DNA of 64,000 bases from Chitinophagaceae bacterium (GTDB lineage Bacteria > Bacteroidota > Bacteroidia > Chitinophagales > Chitinophagaceae). A program made the position numbers and the translations under genes. Numbering within the stretch: position 1 is the first letter of the stretch; each line of letters begins with the position of its first letter. Location of the stretch: the NCBI GenBank assembly GCA_025934485.1, contig JAICXX010000005.1:1-64000 (forward strand), written 5' to 3'. Below the pieces are notes generated by a model. The model was given only the letters and a program-made list of their open reading frames with translations, had not been told where the DNA came from and searched no databases. Shown here in pieces: positions 19,031 to 28,154 of this stretch.

Positions 19031-19462
19031 CTAGTCCTTCTTTATAAAATTACCCGACCTATCGAAGATCAGGTCCTTCCCCTTTACTTCGGCCTCGTAA
19101 GTAGTTTGCCCCCTGGCATCCACAACCCTGGCGGCCTCCGTGATCCTCGCACTGCCATAGGTCTTTTTGACATACGCCGCCACACCGGCAGGGAATTCGG
19201 AAACAGGTATAGCAACGGCCATTTCGACAAATTGTCCTTCCCGGGTAAAGAGCGCGGAGTTGTCCTCATTTGACTTTCCACCCCAGTTCGCCTCATAGTT
19301 ACCCTTTTCTCTTTCCCAAACCACATGCGAAGCACCGGGATATTGTTGAGTAAGCGCATTTTGCACCGCCGCCGGGACATCGGCTTTTTTCAGTTTTTGT
19401 GCATCAGCGCTATGCACAATCAAACACAGGCCGATAAAGCCTGCGACAAACGATCTGTTCAT
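19031..19462 (-). CDS. small secreted PepSY-like protein
   Basis: The protein of 143 residues starts at ATG 19462 with a signal peptide ending LIVHSADAQ. The mature part (ADVPAAVQNALTQQYPGASH, YEANWGG, FPAGVAAYVKKTYGSARITE) resembles the PepSY-like DUF2874 family, small periplasmic proteins common in Bacteroidota with no settled role. The pattern of two similar halves, each with a helix then a strand pair, fits that family. It is divergent from the PAP2 gene. Confidence 0.75.
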   Translation of the reverse strand: MNRSFVAGFIGLCLIVHSADAQKLKKADVPAAVQNALTQQYPGASHVVWEREKGNYEANWGGKSNEDNSALFTREGQFVEMAVAIPVSEFPAGVAAYVKKTYGSARITEAARVVDARGQTTYEAEVKGKDLIFDRSGNFIKKD

Positions 19463-19565
19463 AAATGGTGTTTTTCTTGCCCCAATGCTAAAACATGATT
19501 CTGTCAAGATCCGGTATCTTTTTTTATCCAGAATCCTACGCGATCTTTGCCGGCAAAATTCGGTG

Positions 19566-20186
19566 ATGCTCGATTACCTGGACGCCCTGGACAAACGATT
19601 GTTCCTTTTTCTCAACGGGAAACACAACAGTTTTTTCGATGTGATCATGTACTGGGCCAGTAACCAATACTTTTGGATCCCGCTCTATCTCGCGTTGACC
19701 GTCTGGCTGATCCGCTGTTTCCGGAAATCGGCCTGGTACTTCGTCATCACCGTGATCCTGCTGGAGATCGCAAGTGACCAACTGTCTTCGAATCTCATCA
19801 AGGATTGGGTTCGCCGCCCCCGGCCTTCGCATACGGCATCGCTGACGCCCTTCATACATCTTAGCGCCGCCGGTCCCGGCGGCCAATACGGTTTTGTTTC
19901 CGGCCATGCCAGCAATTCCTTTGCGCTCGCCGTTTTTCTGATCCTGACACTGCCACCGGGATACCGGAGATTGAAATATGTACTCGCAGCCTGGGCGCTG
20001 CTGGTATCCTATAGCCGCATCTATAATGGCGTACATTATCCAGGAGATGTCCTCTGCGGTGCGCTGCTTGGCACCACACTGGCAATCATCGCGGCCGCTT
20101 TGTTCCGCCGCTTTTACCCCCAATATTTGCTGTTTATTAGACGCCGCTTCGATCGCGATCGGACGCACCGGTCTACTACGCCTTGA
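19566..20186 (+). CDS. PAP2-family membrane phosphatase
   Basis: The protein of 206 residues has five to six membrane helices and all three phosphatase signatures: K79 to R86-P87 (KDWVRRPRP), the SGH motif with His114 (VSGHASNSF), and SRIYNGVHYPGD with Arg151, His157 and Asp161. The family removes phosphate from membrane lipids such as phosphatidate, undecaprenyl pyrophosphate or lipid A. Length and context fit an inner-membrane lipid phosphatase, but the substrate cannot be assigned. I chose ATG 19566 (MLDYLDALDKRLF), which matches the usual family N-terminus. Confidence 0.9.
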   Translation: MLDYLDALDKRLFLFLNGKHNSFFDVIMYWASNQYFWIPLYLALTVWLIRCFRKSAWYFVITVILLEIASDQLSSNLIKDWVRRPRPSHTASLTPFIHLSAAGPGGQYGFVSGHASNSFALAVFLILTLPPGYRRLKYVLAAWALLVSYSRIYNGVHYPGDVLCGALLGTTLAIIAAALFRRFYPQYLLFIRRRFDRDRTHRSTTP

Positions 20187-20193
20187 TCCCGGG

Positions 20194-21420
20194 CTAGAAT
20201 GTCTCGCCCAGATTGAGATAAAATCCCCGATAATGCTCGCTCATTCCATAATCGATCGCAATATTGGTTCCGGACTTTTTATTGAATTTGACGCGTAAAC
20301 CCATACCGCCCGCCGGATGGACATAACTCAACTGCTCCGTCAGAGGTTGGGTCACGGAATTGACGTTGGCAAATACCACAAACCCCAGCAGGCCATTCCC
20401 CGTGATGTCTCTGCGATATTCGGCCTCGGCATAAAGTATACTGCTTCCCCGATACCGATTTTGCGGGAACCCCCGGCCGCTCCGTTGCTGATAAGGGTCC
20501 CACCCGATACTCGGCAACTCGAGATAAGGCGCATGACTTTCCAGCACCGACCAGTAAAAAGCCCAAAGAGCCAGCATATTCTGCCCCTGCCGCGAAAAAG
20601 GAATATATTTCCGCGTGTCCAGATAAATGGAACGCCAGGGGATAGTATTGCCGGGGATAGGCGGATTCTCCCGAAAAACGAAATTGGCATAATATCCCGG
20701 CATCGGATTTTCCGTGTTCTTCCGGGCATCATACAACAAGTTCATGGAAAAACCGGTGGACATCGATGTTTCGCTGCCGGCTGTACCATAGGGGTAATGT
20801 GTAAAATTCCGTAGCAAAAGCGAATCTCCCTGGCTTTCCATATCATAATGCGCATCGATTAGAATACCCATACCCGCAAAAAAATAGGGCTTGATCCGCC
20901 TTAAAAAAGTCTGATAGAACCGGACATATTTGTAGTTTAGCGAAAGCCGCTGGCTTCCTTCCGGCCGGCCACCCAATCCCCAGGTGTCCTGAGGATAATA
21001 CAACATCCGCGTGTCCCCTAAGATGTCCCAACTATTGCCGGAAAGCCAAAAATTCGACCGAAAAGCGAACCCTAACCGCCCCTGCGTGGCGACATAAGGT
21101 GCAAAGGTTACCGTTGACAAATAAGTACTCCGCGGCTCCCCAAGACAAAAAGCCGCCGTCGTCGCCGTCACGGAAAGGCCACTCGGACTGGCCGCCTGTG
21201 TCGAGGCAGGCAGAAAAGAAAAATAGATACCTCTATTATTTTCGCTGCGCGGCCGCGGCTTGAAAACAAAAAGCTTTTTTCCGATATCGATCAAGTCTTT
21301 TTGCGCAAGAGGGTGGGGCGTCACCAGTTGAGCAGCACCCGTCACAGGCAGCAAAAGCAACAATATTAACCACCGTATAGTCAAACATTCATAAGATAAG
21401 GAATATTTAGCCCATCCCAT
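20194..21420 (-). CDS. Omp85/BamA-like outer-membrane barrel without clear POTRA domains
   Basis: From ATG 21420 the protein has about 408 residues with a signal peptide (TIRWLILLLLLPVTGAAQ). There is only a short N-terminal segment, then a barrel with the late motif SGRGFPQNRYRGSSILYAEA, typical of the D15/surface antigen C-terminal domain, and a final strand ending YRGFYLNLGETF. BamA proper has five POTRA domains; none are seen here. It may be a shortened family member exporting or inserting a particular protein or lipid, or a plain barrel. The start is uncertain, as the frame is open to 21522. It is convergent with the PAP2 gene, 7 bases apart. Confidence 0.75.
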   Translation of the reverse strand: MGWAKYSLSYECLTIRWLILLLLLPVTGAAQLVTPHPLAQKDLIDIGKKLFVFKPRPRSENNRGIYFSFLPASTQAASPSGLSVTATTAAFCLGEPRSTYLSTVTFAPYVATQGRLGFAFRSNFWLSGNSWDILGDTRMLYYPQDTWGLGGRPEGSQRLSLNYKYVRFYQTFLRRIKPYFFAGMGILIDAHYDMESQGDSLLLRNFTHYPYGTAGSETSMSTGFSMNLLYDARKNTENPMPGYYANFVFRENPPIPGNTIPWRSIYLDTRKYIPFSRQGQNMLALWAFYWSVLESHAPYLELPSIGWDPYQQRSGRGFPQNRYRGSSILYAEAEYRRDITGNGLLGFVVFANVNSVTQPLTEQLSYVHPAGGMGLRVKFNKKSGTNIAIDYGMSEHYRGFYLNLGETF

Positions 21421-21555
21421 AAACGGATTTGACACACTTCGGGCTACCCGCAACGGCCAGCTTCCTCGATATGCCTTTTTTTGTACTAATTCTGATTGCA
21501 TTTTGAAAAGAATCTGTAGCAAAACCTGATTTATTCTATGGATTGAATGAACGTA

Positions 21556-21581
21556 TTATCAAACGATTATCGAATTGTTGT
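21556..21581. promoter_or_regulatory. operator-like sites before the second TonB receptor
   Basis: TTATCAA at 21556 is followed by the small palindrome CGATTATCG, and TTATCGAATTGTTGT at 21567-21581 matches 11 of 15 positions of the palindrome at 3041. The site ends 80 bases before the ATG at 21662. It probably binds the same regulator as the sites at 2357 and 3041. Confidence 0.4.
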
Positions 21582-21661
21582 GGAATGTTTATATCTCGTT
21601 TGCCGCGAAACAGTTTGAACGCAATGGACGCACATTTGCACCGCATATATCCACTACTGCC

Positions 21662-24397
21662 ATGCTAACTTCAGGAAAATACATTTTAATCGCTTGTTTT
21701 CTTTTTATTCTTGCCCCTGCAATGGCTCAAACCGGGACCATCCAGGGCAATCTCTCCGACAAGGTTAGCAAAGACCCTTTACCGGCTGCTAACATCAGCC
21801 TGGAACATACGTCCTACCACACCCGGGCGGATGAAAAAGGCAACTTTACATTAACACATGTTCAGCCCGGCCGGTACGATCTTCTTATCAGCAATGTCGG
21901 CTATACGGATTTACGTAAACCCGTCGTCGTAAAGGCAGGGGAGACCACAAAGGTCTATTTGGGGCTCAATACCAGCGGCCAGGCGCTGGAAGAGGTCACC
22001 GTCTTTGGCCGGGCGGACCGGGAAAAGGAAACCGGCGCCCGTGACCAGGAAAGGAACGCGGCCAATATGATCAACGTCATCTCCGCACAGGCCATGGTCC
22101 GTTCACCCGATATCAACGCGGCCAATGTACTCCAACGCATGAGCGGCGTGACCATCCAGCGGTCCAGCGGCGGCGACGAGGCCTATGCCATCATCAGGGG
22201 TATGGAACCCCGCTATAACAACACCTTGCTCAACGGCATCAAGATCGCCAGCCCGGATAGCAAGAACCGATATGTACAGCTGGGCATCATCCCATCGGAT
22301 ATCCTCAGCAGTATCGAGGTCAGCAAGACCCTTACCCCGGATATGGAGGGGGATGCTACCGGCGGTACCGTCAACATGGTGGTCCGGGATGCTTTGGACA
22401 AGACCTCGTTCAAAGCCACGGCCAGTGTGGGTTACAGCCAGCTTTTCTTCGACGAGAAATACCTCACCTTCTACAAAGGTGATATCCAGAGTCGAAGCCC
22501 CTACGAGCGTAATGAGACCGGTTATACCGTTCAACCCGGTGATTTTTCGCGCAGCAACCTGGATTTCCATCCTGTGCAGGCCCCGCCTACCGGACAATTG
22601 GGTTTTTCGTTTACCCACCGTTACTTGAACGACAAATTAGGCTTCGTGCTGGCCGATAACGTGCAAAATCAATATTACGGAAATATCAGCTTCCAGGCCA
22701 CCGTTACTCCCGGCGCCGATACCACCGGCAGGCTCTATCCCAGCGATGCCAATAACTTCAAGGAATATACACAGCAGCTCAATAACGGACTCGTTGCACA
22801 CCTGGACTATGTGATCAATGAAAAGAATAAGATCAACCTCGATAATTTCTATCTCTATAGCTATCTCGGCCAAAGCCGGATAGACGTAGATCACGTCCTT
22901 ATCGGCACCGGCGCCGTGTCCTATGCACCTACCACCGGCCAGTATTTTACCGCCATGCGGTCGCAGACCCAGCACGTCCATGTGGAAAATCTAAAGCTCT
23001 CCGGCCAGCATGTCCTTTCGCAGAACTTCAACGTAGGCTGGGCGGGTGTCTATTCCACCGCCGGCAGCCGGACACCGGATGTAGCCACCGTCAACACGGT
23101 GTACCTTATCGGACTGGATAGCGCCCACCATACTTACCAAACGGGTACGGTATTCGATGGCGCGTCCCGCATCTGGCAAAACAACGACGACAAAGAATAT
23201 TCCGGCATCCTGAACCTCGCCTGGCATAAAACATGGAATACTACGAACCTGCAGCTCCATGCCGGTGGATTATACCACTACTCCTCCCGGGATAACACCG
23301 AGGACGACTATGAGCTGGCGCCTCCCTCGACCAATGCCTCCGGGGGGAACGCCTCCAAGCCGGCCTGGACCAATATCTATCAAATGAACTGGGATGTATT
23401 TCATTCCACCTATAACAACTATAACCCCAATGATTACAAGGCTACGGAAACCATCTCTGCCGGCTATGCCATGTTCAAGCTCCGGTCGGCCAGTTGGGAA
23501 GCCGGCGGCGGCCTGCGCGCGGAGCATACGGACGATAACTGGAATGTGACCGTTCCTTTCCAGTTCCAGCTCAACAATGGCTCTCAAACTTATACGGACC
23601 TACTCCCGAGCGCCTATCTCAAATACTGGCTCTCGCCGCGGGAAAACCTCCATGTCGCGTATTACCGCAGCATCGCCCGCCCGAACTATTACGAGTTGGT
23701 ACCCACGCCCGGCAGCCTATCCACGACCACCGGGTCGAGGACCGAAGGCAATCCTTATGTCCAGCACTCCGTAGCAGATAATTTCGATATCCGTTATGAA
23801 CTTTTTCCCAAAGGAGAAGAACATTTATTCATCGGAGCCTTTTACAAACACATCGCGAACCCTATAGAGGTGCGGCTCGATCCCAACGGCGCCAGCTCCG
23901 GTATATATTCCGTTAAACCGTTAAACTCGTATCCAGCCACGAACCTGGGTGCCGAAGTTTCCTTTACACAATATTGGGGAAGGTTCGGGGTCGCGGGCAA
24001 CTACACGTATACGCATTCCATGATCTCCAGCGACCAGGTCGACTTCCGTGGCAAAACGGTGAGGCAGGACCGTCCCATGCAGGGTCAAACGGAGCATATC
24101 GGCAATCTATCCCTCCTGTACAAAGATTCCCGTCACGGGGCCTTCATCCAGGTATCTTACGAATACCTTGGCAAAACGCTGGCCGCTACCGGTGAATATG
24201 CAGGATCGGACTATTATCAGCGCGCCATGAATACCCTTGCTGTCTCTGGCGAAAAGGACATCCATAAACATTTTACGGTGTTCGCAAAACTGAACAACCT
24301 GCTGAACACCCCCGTGAAACAATACGTTCAGAACACCCTCGTGCTCGAAAATACTTATAGGTCTACCTATTTAGTAGGCGTCCGTTATGCTTACTAG
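21662..24397 (+). CDS. TonB-dependent receptor, uptake module 2
   Basis: The protein of 911 residues starts at ATG 21662 with a signal peptide ending ILAPAMAQ. A carboxypeptidase-like domain (IQGNLSDKVSKDPLPAANIS) precedes a plug with GVTIQRSSGGDEAYAIIRGM and SKTLTPDMEGDATGGTVNMV, then a barrel ending STYLVGVRYAY. Plug and barrel landmarks (RPMQGQTEHIGNLSLLYKD against RPLQGQADHIGNLSFLFKD) show it is a paralogue of 3122-5905. It is followed after 33 bases by a paralogous beta-helix lipoprotein. Its ligand should be related to that of module 1. An upstream extension to 21575 has no signal-like features and overlaps the operator-like sites. Confidence 0.88.
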   Translation: MLTSGKYILIACFLFILAPAMAQTGTIQGNLSDKVSKDPLPAANISLEHTSYHTRADEKGNFTLTHVQPGRYDLLISNVGYTDLRKPVVVKAGETTKVYLGLNTSGQALEEVTVFGRADREKETGARDQERNAANMINVISAQAMVRSPDINAANVLQRMSGVTIQRSSGGDEAYAIIRGMEPRYNNTLLNGIKIASPDSKNRYVQLGIIPSDILSSIEVSKTLTPDMEGDATGGTVNMVVRDALDKTSFKATASVGYSQLFFDEKYLTFYKGDIQSRSPYERNETGYTVQPGDFSRSNLDFHPVQAPPTGQLGFSFTHRYLNDKLGFVLADNVQNQYYGNISFQATVTPGADTTGRLYPSDANNFKEYTQQLNNGLVAHLDYVINEKNKINLDNFYLYSYLGQSRIDVDHVLIGTGAVSYAPTTGQYFTAMRSQTQHVHVENLKLSGQHVLSQNFNVGWAGVYSTAGSRTPDVATVNTVYLIGLDSAHHTYQTGTVFDGASRIWQNNDDKEYSGILNLAWHKTWNTTNLQLHAGGLYHYSSRDNTEDDYELAPPSTNASGGNASKPAWTNIYQMNWDVFHSTYNNYNPNDYKATETISAGYAMFKLRSASWEAGGGLRAEHTDDNWNVTVPFQFQLNNGSQTYTDLLPSAYLKYWLSPRENLHVAYYRSIARPNYYELVPTPGSLSTTTGSRTEGNPYVQHSVADNFDIRYELFPKGEEHLFIGAFYKHIANPIEVRLDPNGASSGIYSVKPLNSYPATNLGAEVSFTQYWGRFGVAGNYTYTHSMISSDQVDFRGKTVRQDRPMQGQTEHIGNLSLLYKDSRHGAFIQVSYEYLGKTLAATGEYAGSDYYQRAMNTLAVSGEKDIHKHFTVFAKLNNLLNTPVKQYVQNTLVLENTYRSTYLVGVRYAY

Positions 24398-24430
24398 GCA
24401 AACACTTTCTTAACTTAAAATGTATAATGT

Positions 24431-25684
24431 ATGAAGAACAGATCTCACTATTCCCTGACAAAAACCTTCGGTGTGGCAGCACTCCTGGTTTCTACAGGTT
24501 TCTACTTTAGCTGCAGCAAAAGCAGCACATCCGCCAATACCGGTCCGCAACTGCCGGCCAATGCGATCCGCAGCACAACGATATCCGGCGGTAACATCAA
24601 GGGTACCATGCTCACCGATTCCACCTATATCATCAACGGCGACGTTACGATCCTGAAGGGCGATACGCTTACGGTACAGCCCGGTGCTACTATTAAGGTT
24701 ACGGGCGACTACGCCTTTTATGTCAACGGTATTGTCCAGTCCCTCGGAACCCAGGCCAAACCCATCACGTTTACGACCAGCAAGACAGCCCAACCCGGAC
24801 AGTGGGGCGGTTTCCAGGCCGATAGCTGCCAGGGTTTCACTGCTTATTGGACGAAATTCCTTTGGGCCGGCGGACCCGACGCCAGTGGCGGCACCCGGCA
24901 GACCATCGGCATCTCTGTCCCGGTCCCCGTGGACATCGAAGACTGCTGGTTCGTCGGCGGTCAGGATAACTCCATCGGTATCTATTCCACTGCTACCGTC
25001 AAGATCCTGCGTAACTCCTTCTATGGCAACGGTACCACCGACGGCGATTGCATCGACTTCCACTCCGGTGTCACGGGCGTAGTAGCTTACAATGTTCTCT
25101 GGGGCAGCGCCGGCAGCGCCATTAAGGTCTACACTGACAAGGCCATTCAGAACCCACAGACCAATGTAGAGGTCTATAACAACACCTGCGTCGACAACGG
25201 CTTCCGCCGTGGTGCCACGGAACCCGGTCGCGGTGTCCTCGTTGATGCCTTCTCCCAGGCCCGGGTGTATAACAACCTCCTGGCAAACAACTACTACAGC
25301 CTGGACATCACTACGACCGCCGATGCTGCCGACACCAAGTACAACAACAACTATTTCTTCGTTACCGTGGACTCGATACGTCAGTTCATGTATCCCTCCG
25401 CCGATGTAGGCGTTAAGCAATCCGGGGACATCATCGATCAGACCAACACCGGCGCCAATAATCCGAAGTTTGTAGGTTATGGTTCGCAACCCGACTCTTC
25501 CGCCCGCATTATACCTGCTAATTACGACTTCCATCTCCAGAGCGGCTCACCAGCCCTTGGCAAAGGTTACACCGGCTCTATCACGGGCCTGCCTTCCTGG
25601 GCGCCCGCACCCAGCGGCGATATGGGCGCCTATGTCTCCGACACCTCCGGCGGCAAAGGCAACCGCCATGCTTCCGGCTATTAA
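24431..25684 (+). CDS. right-handed beta-helix lipoprotein, uptake module 2
   Basis: The protein of 417 residues has a signal peptide ending FYFSC with probable lipidated Cys28 and a Ser-rich tether. The body repeats short beta-strands (VKILRNSFYGNGTTDGDCID, VEVYNNTCVDNGFRRG, ARVYNNLLANNYYSLDITTT) typical of right-handed beta-helices. The opening block, GNIKGTMLTDSTYIINGDVT, and the end, FHLQSGSPALGKG, match the module 1 lipoprotein. It is probably the surface partner of the preceding receptor. The two genes end at a strong terminator, so this module lacks the phosphoesterase gene found in module 1. Confidence 0.75.
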   Translation: MKNRSHYSLTKTFGVAALLVSTGFYFSCSKSSTSANTGPQLPANAIRSTTISGGNIKGTMLTDSTYIINGDVTILKGDTLTVQPGATIKVTGDYAFYVNGIVQSLGTQAKPITFTTSKTAQPGQWGGFQADSCQGFTAYWTKFLWAGGPDASGGTRQTIGISVPVPVDIEDCWFVGGQDNSIGIYSTATVKILRNSFYGNGTTDGDCIDFHSGVTGVVAYNVLWGSAGSAIKVYTDKAIQNPQTNVEVYNNTCVDNGFRRGATEPGRGVLVDAFSQARVYNNLLANNYYSLDITTTADAADTKYNNNYFFVTVDSIRQFMYPSADVGVKQSGDIIDQTNTGANNPKFVGYGSQPDSSARIIPANYDFHLQSGSPALGKGYTGSITGLPSWAPAPSGDMGAYVSDTSGGKGNRHASGY

Positions 25685-25705
25685 TGTGTACCCCTTAACT
25701 ATAAT

Positions 25706-25734
25706 GGTGGCGCTCCAGGGCGCCGCCTTTTTTT
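25706..25734 (+). terminator. rho-independent terminator after uptake module 2
   Basis: An 8-base-pair stem (25706-25713 with 25720-25727, one G-T pair) encloses a 6-base loop and is followed by seven T residues. It closes the receptor-lipoprotein operon and separates it from the propeller gene. Confidence 0.85.
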
Positions 25735-25811
25735 AGCTTCCCGGTACTTGCTCGCTCCCGCCAATTTTTCTCCAGTTTTATATCCGAGCTTTCGCTCCTC
25801 AAACAATCTCC

Positions 25812-26807
25812 ATGATCAAAAAACACCTCGCTTTATTTGCCTTGTTGATCACCGTGATCACCGCCGCACACGCGCAGCAATACACCTTCGACAAAAAGAT
25901 CCCTGTCCCCGGCGACGGCGGCTACGACTATATGGCCATCGACGAGGTGAACAACCATCTCTTCGTCTCCCATGGCACCGCTTTTAACGTGATCGACCTG
26001 GCAACGGAACAACCTATCGCCACCATCGACGGTCTCAAAGGCGTCCACGGCATCGCCTTCGCAAATGAAGTGAACAAAGGATTTATCAGCGACGGAAAAG
26101 GCCAGGCCGTCGTGGTCGTCGACCTCACCACCTTCAAGATCCTCAAAACGATCACCCTCACAGCCGAAGACGAAGATGGTATCATCTATGACCCCTTCTC
26201 CAAAAAAGTCTTCTGCTTCTGCGGCGACAGCAAGGTCACTTGCGTCATCGACCCTAAAACCCTCGAGCTCGCCAAGACCATCGATCTCGGCGGCAGCCCC
26301 GAATTCGCCGTTTCCGACGGCAAAGGGCATGTCTATAACAATATCGAAGACCTCAGCAGCCTCAAAGTCATCGATACGAAGACGATGACCGTCAAGGCTA
26401 CCTATCCTCTTTCTCCTTGCGGCGGACCCACGGGCATCGCGATGGATAAGGAACACCAACGCCTCTTCACAGGCTGCCGGACAAACAAAGGACTCAGTGT
26501 AGTCGACGCCGCCACTGGTAAGGTCATCACCACATTGCCCATCGGTGCCGGCGTCGATGCCGTGATCTACGACCCATCCACCAAGCTCATCTTTGTCAGC
26601 AACGGCGATGCGACCACCACGATCATCAGGCAGGAATCCCCCGACAAATACTCCGTCATCCAAACGCTCGCCACACAATATCGCGCCAAAACCATGGCCC
26701 TCGACAAAAAGACTAAAAAGATCTACCTCAGCGCCCCTCAATTCGAACCCGGCACCAGGAAGATCATCCCCGGGACCTTCGCCGTCTATGTGTACAAGCC
26801 CGCGTAA
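25812..26807 (+). CDS. secreted YncE-like seven-bladed beta-propeller protein
   Basis: The protein of 331 residues has a signal peptide ending ITAAHAQQ. The mature part is built of repeated blades with the YVTN-type pattern (FNVIDLATEQPIATIDGLKG, AVVVVDLTTFKILKTITL, CVIDPKTLELAKTIDLGG, LSVVDAATGKVITTLPIGAG). YncE proteins are periplasmic propellers linked to metal or redox functions and ligand binding, without a settled enzyme activity. It lies downstream of a terminator and so is probably transcribed separately from the receptor module. It could still serve the same uptake process. Confidence 0.8.
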   Translation: MIKKHLALFALLITVITAAHAQQYTFDKKIPVPGDGGYDYMAIDEVNNHLFVSHGTAFNVIDLATEQPIATIDGLKGVHGIAFANEVNKGFISDGKGQAVVVVDLTTFKILKTITLTAEDEDGIIYDPFSKKVFCFCGDSKVTCVIDPKTLELAKTIDLGGSPEFAVSDGKGHVYNNIEDLSSLKVIDTKTMTVKATYPLSPCGGPTGIAMDKEHQRLFTGCRTNKGLSVVDAATGKVITTLPIGAGVDAVIYDPSTKLIFVSNGDATTTIIRQESPDKYSVIQTLATQYRAKTMALDKKTKKIYLSAPQFEPGTRKIIPGTFAVYVYKPA

Positions 26808-26825
26808 GGCCAACGTTTGCACAAA
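26808..26825. promoter_or_regulatory. LacI-type operator candidate before the GH88 gene
   Basis: GGCCAACGTTTGCA at 26808-26821 is a near-palindrome centred on AACGTT. The word AACGTTTGCACAAA at 26812-26825 is identical to one at 29136-29149 in the promoter of the LacI gene. It lies 43 bases before the GH88 start. Confidence 0.5.
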
Positions 26826-26867
26826 TAAATAAGCAGGGCCGAAGCAAATCGGATATTTTTACGCTCC

Positions 26868-28154
26868 ATGAAAAAAAGGTTTTACCGATTGCTAAGCGCC
26901 CTGCTTATCTTTTTCGTATCCCCGACCGCGAACGCCCAGATTCCCATACAAAAGATCATTCATCTCGCGGCAGCGAAATATTCCGCCTACATCGCGACCT
27001 GTTCGGTCTCTGACGCCGCCGCCACACTCCGCTATCCGCGCACGCTGAAACCCGACGGCACCCTCGTCGCCACCGACGCCTCCGATTGGACCAGCGGCTT
27101 CTTTCCCGGCTGTCTCTGGTATGTCTATCGGTTCACCCACGACGCGCAATACAAACAAACCGCGCAAGAGTGGACCACCGGTCTCGCCGCTCAGCAATTC
27201 AACACCCACACCCACGACCTTGGATTCATGCTATATGATTCCTACGGCCAGGGCTATGCCATCACCGGCGACACGGCTTACCGCTCAGTCTTACTACAGG
27301 GTGCCCGCTCCCTCTCGACGCGATTCCATGCAAACGTCGGCGCCATCCGCAGTTGGGATAACCCGGATTTCAATTATCCCGTGATCATCGATAATCTGAT
27401 GAATCTCGAATACCTGTTCTGGGCGACAAAAGCCAGCGGCGACTCTTCTTTTTACAAGATCGCACTCGCACATGCAAACACCGATCTGCGTTATCGTTTC
27501 CGCCCGGACAACAGCAGCTACCACGTTCTGGATTTCGATTCCGCCACCGGCAAGCTGTTGAGACGCATGACCCACCAGGGCTACTCGGATAGTAGCTGCT
27601 GGGCCCGCGGCCAGGCCTGGGGCATCTATGGCTATACCGTCCTCTATCGCGAGACCCACGACCCGCGGTTTCTGCAACGCGCCATCCTCACCGCCGATTA
27701 TTTCTTAAAGCACACCGATAAGATACCCGACCATATCCCTTATTGGGATTTTCAGGCGCCCGATATCCCCAACGCACCCCGCGATGCGTCCGCCGCCGCC
27801 GTGGCCGCCTCCGCCTTGTTCGAGCTCAGCGCCTACGCCGGACCCCACTACCGCGAAAAGGCGGTACAGTTGCTCAAAGCCCTCTGCTCACCCCGCTATC
27901 TCGCACCAGCAAGGTCAACCGACTGTTTTCTTCTCCGCCATTCCACCGGTCATAAACCACACAATTCCGAGATCGACGTCCCGCTGATCTATGCCGACTA
28001 TTATTTCCTCGAAGCCTTATGGCGCTATGGCAAATCCACCGGCTACGCCGCCAGCAGGGCGATCACCGCACCCGCGCCGTCGACCCCCGCGCGACAAGCT
28101 CTGTCGCAAACACTCTCTGCTCATATTCCCTCGGCGGCCGCTTGCTCTCGATAA
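26868..28154 (+). CDS. GH88 unsaturated glucuronyl/galacturonyl hydrolase
   Basis: The protein of 428 residues has a signal peptide ending PTANAQ. It matches family GH88: DWTSGFFPGCLWYVYR, THDLGFMLYDSYGQGY with probable catalytic Asp117, IIDNLMNLEYLFWA with Asp175, and CWARGQAWGIYGYT. By analogy with Bacillus unsaturated glucuronyl hydrolase, the two Asp residues are about 60 positions apart, as expected. It removes the unsaturated uronic acid left on oligosaccharides by polysaccharide lyases. The family domain ends near LEALWRYGKSTG. The last 30 or so residues (APAPSTPARQALS and on) overlap the antisense of the lacI gene by 92 bases and are probably not functional. Confidence 0.9.
   Translation: MKKRFYRLLSALLIFFVSPTANAQIPIQKIIHLAAAKYSAYIATCSVSDAAATLRYPRTLKPDGTLVATDASDWTSGFFPGCLWYVYRFTHDAQYKQTAQEWTTGLAAQQFNTHTHDLGFMLYDSYGQGYAITGDTAYRSVLLQGARSLSTRFHANVGAIRSWDNPDFNYPVIIDNLMNLEYLFWATKASGDSSFYKIALAHANTDLRYRFRPDNSSYHVLDFDSATGKLLRRMTHQGYSDSSCWARGQAWGIYGYTVLYRETHDPRFLQRAILTADYFLKHTDKIPDHIPYWDFQAPDIPNAPRDASAAAVAASALFELSAYAGPHYREKAVQLLKALCSPRYLAPARSTDCFLLRHSTGHKPHNSEIDVPLIYADYYFLEALWRYGKSTGYAASRAITAPAPSTPARQALSQTLSAHIPSAAACSR

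Noticed and set aside
24410-25534. A 374-codon antisense frame over the beta-helix lipoprotein
   Set aside because: The repetitive Val/Gly/Asp composition is the reverse of the beta-helix repeats, and the sense strand has signal peptide, repeats and terminator.
25833-26822. A 329-codon antisense frame over the propeller gene
   Set aside because: Low-complexity Asp/Gly/Val content without signal or motifs; the sense frame is a clear YVTN propeller.
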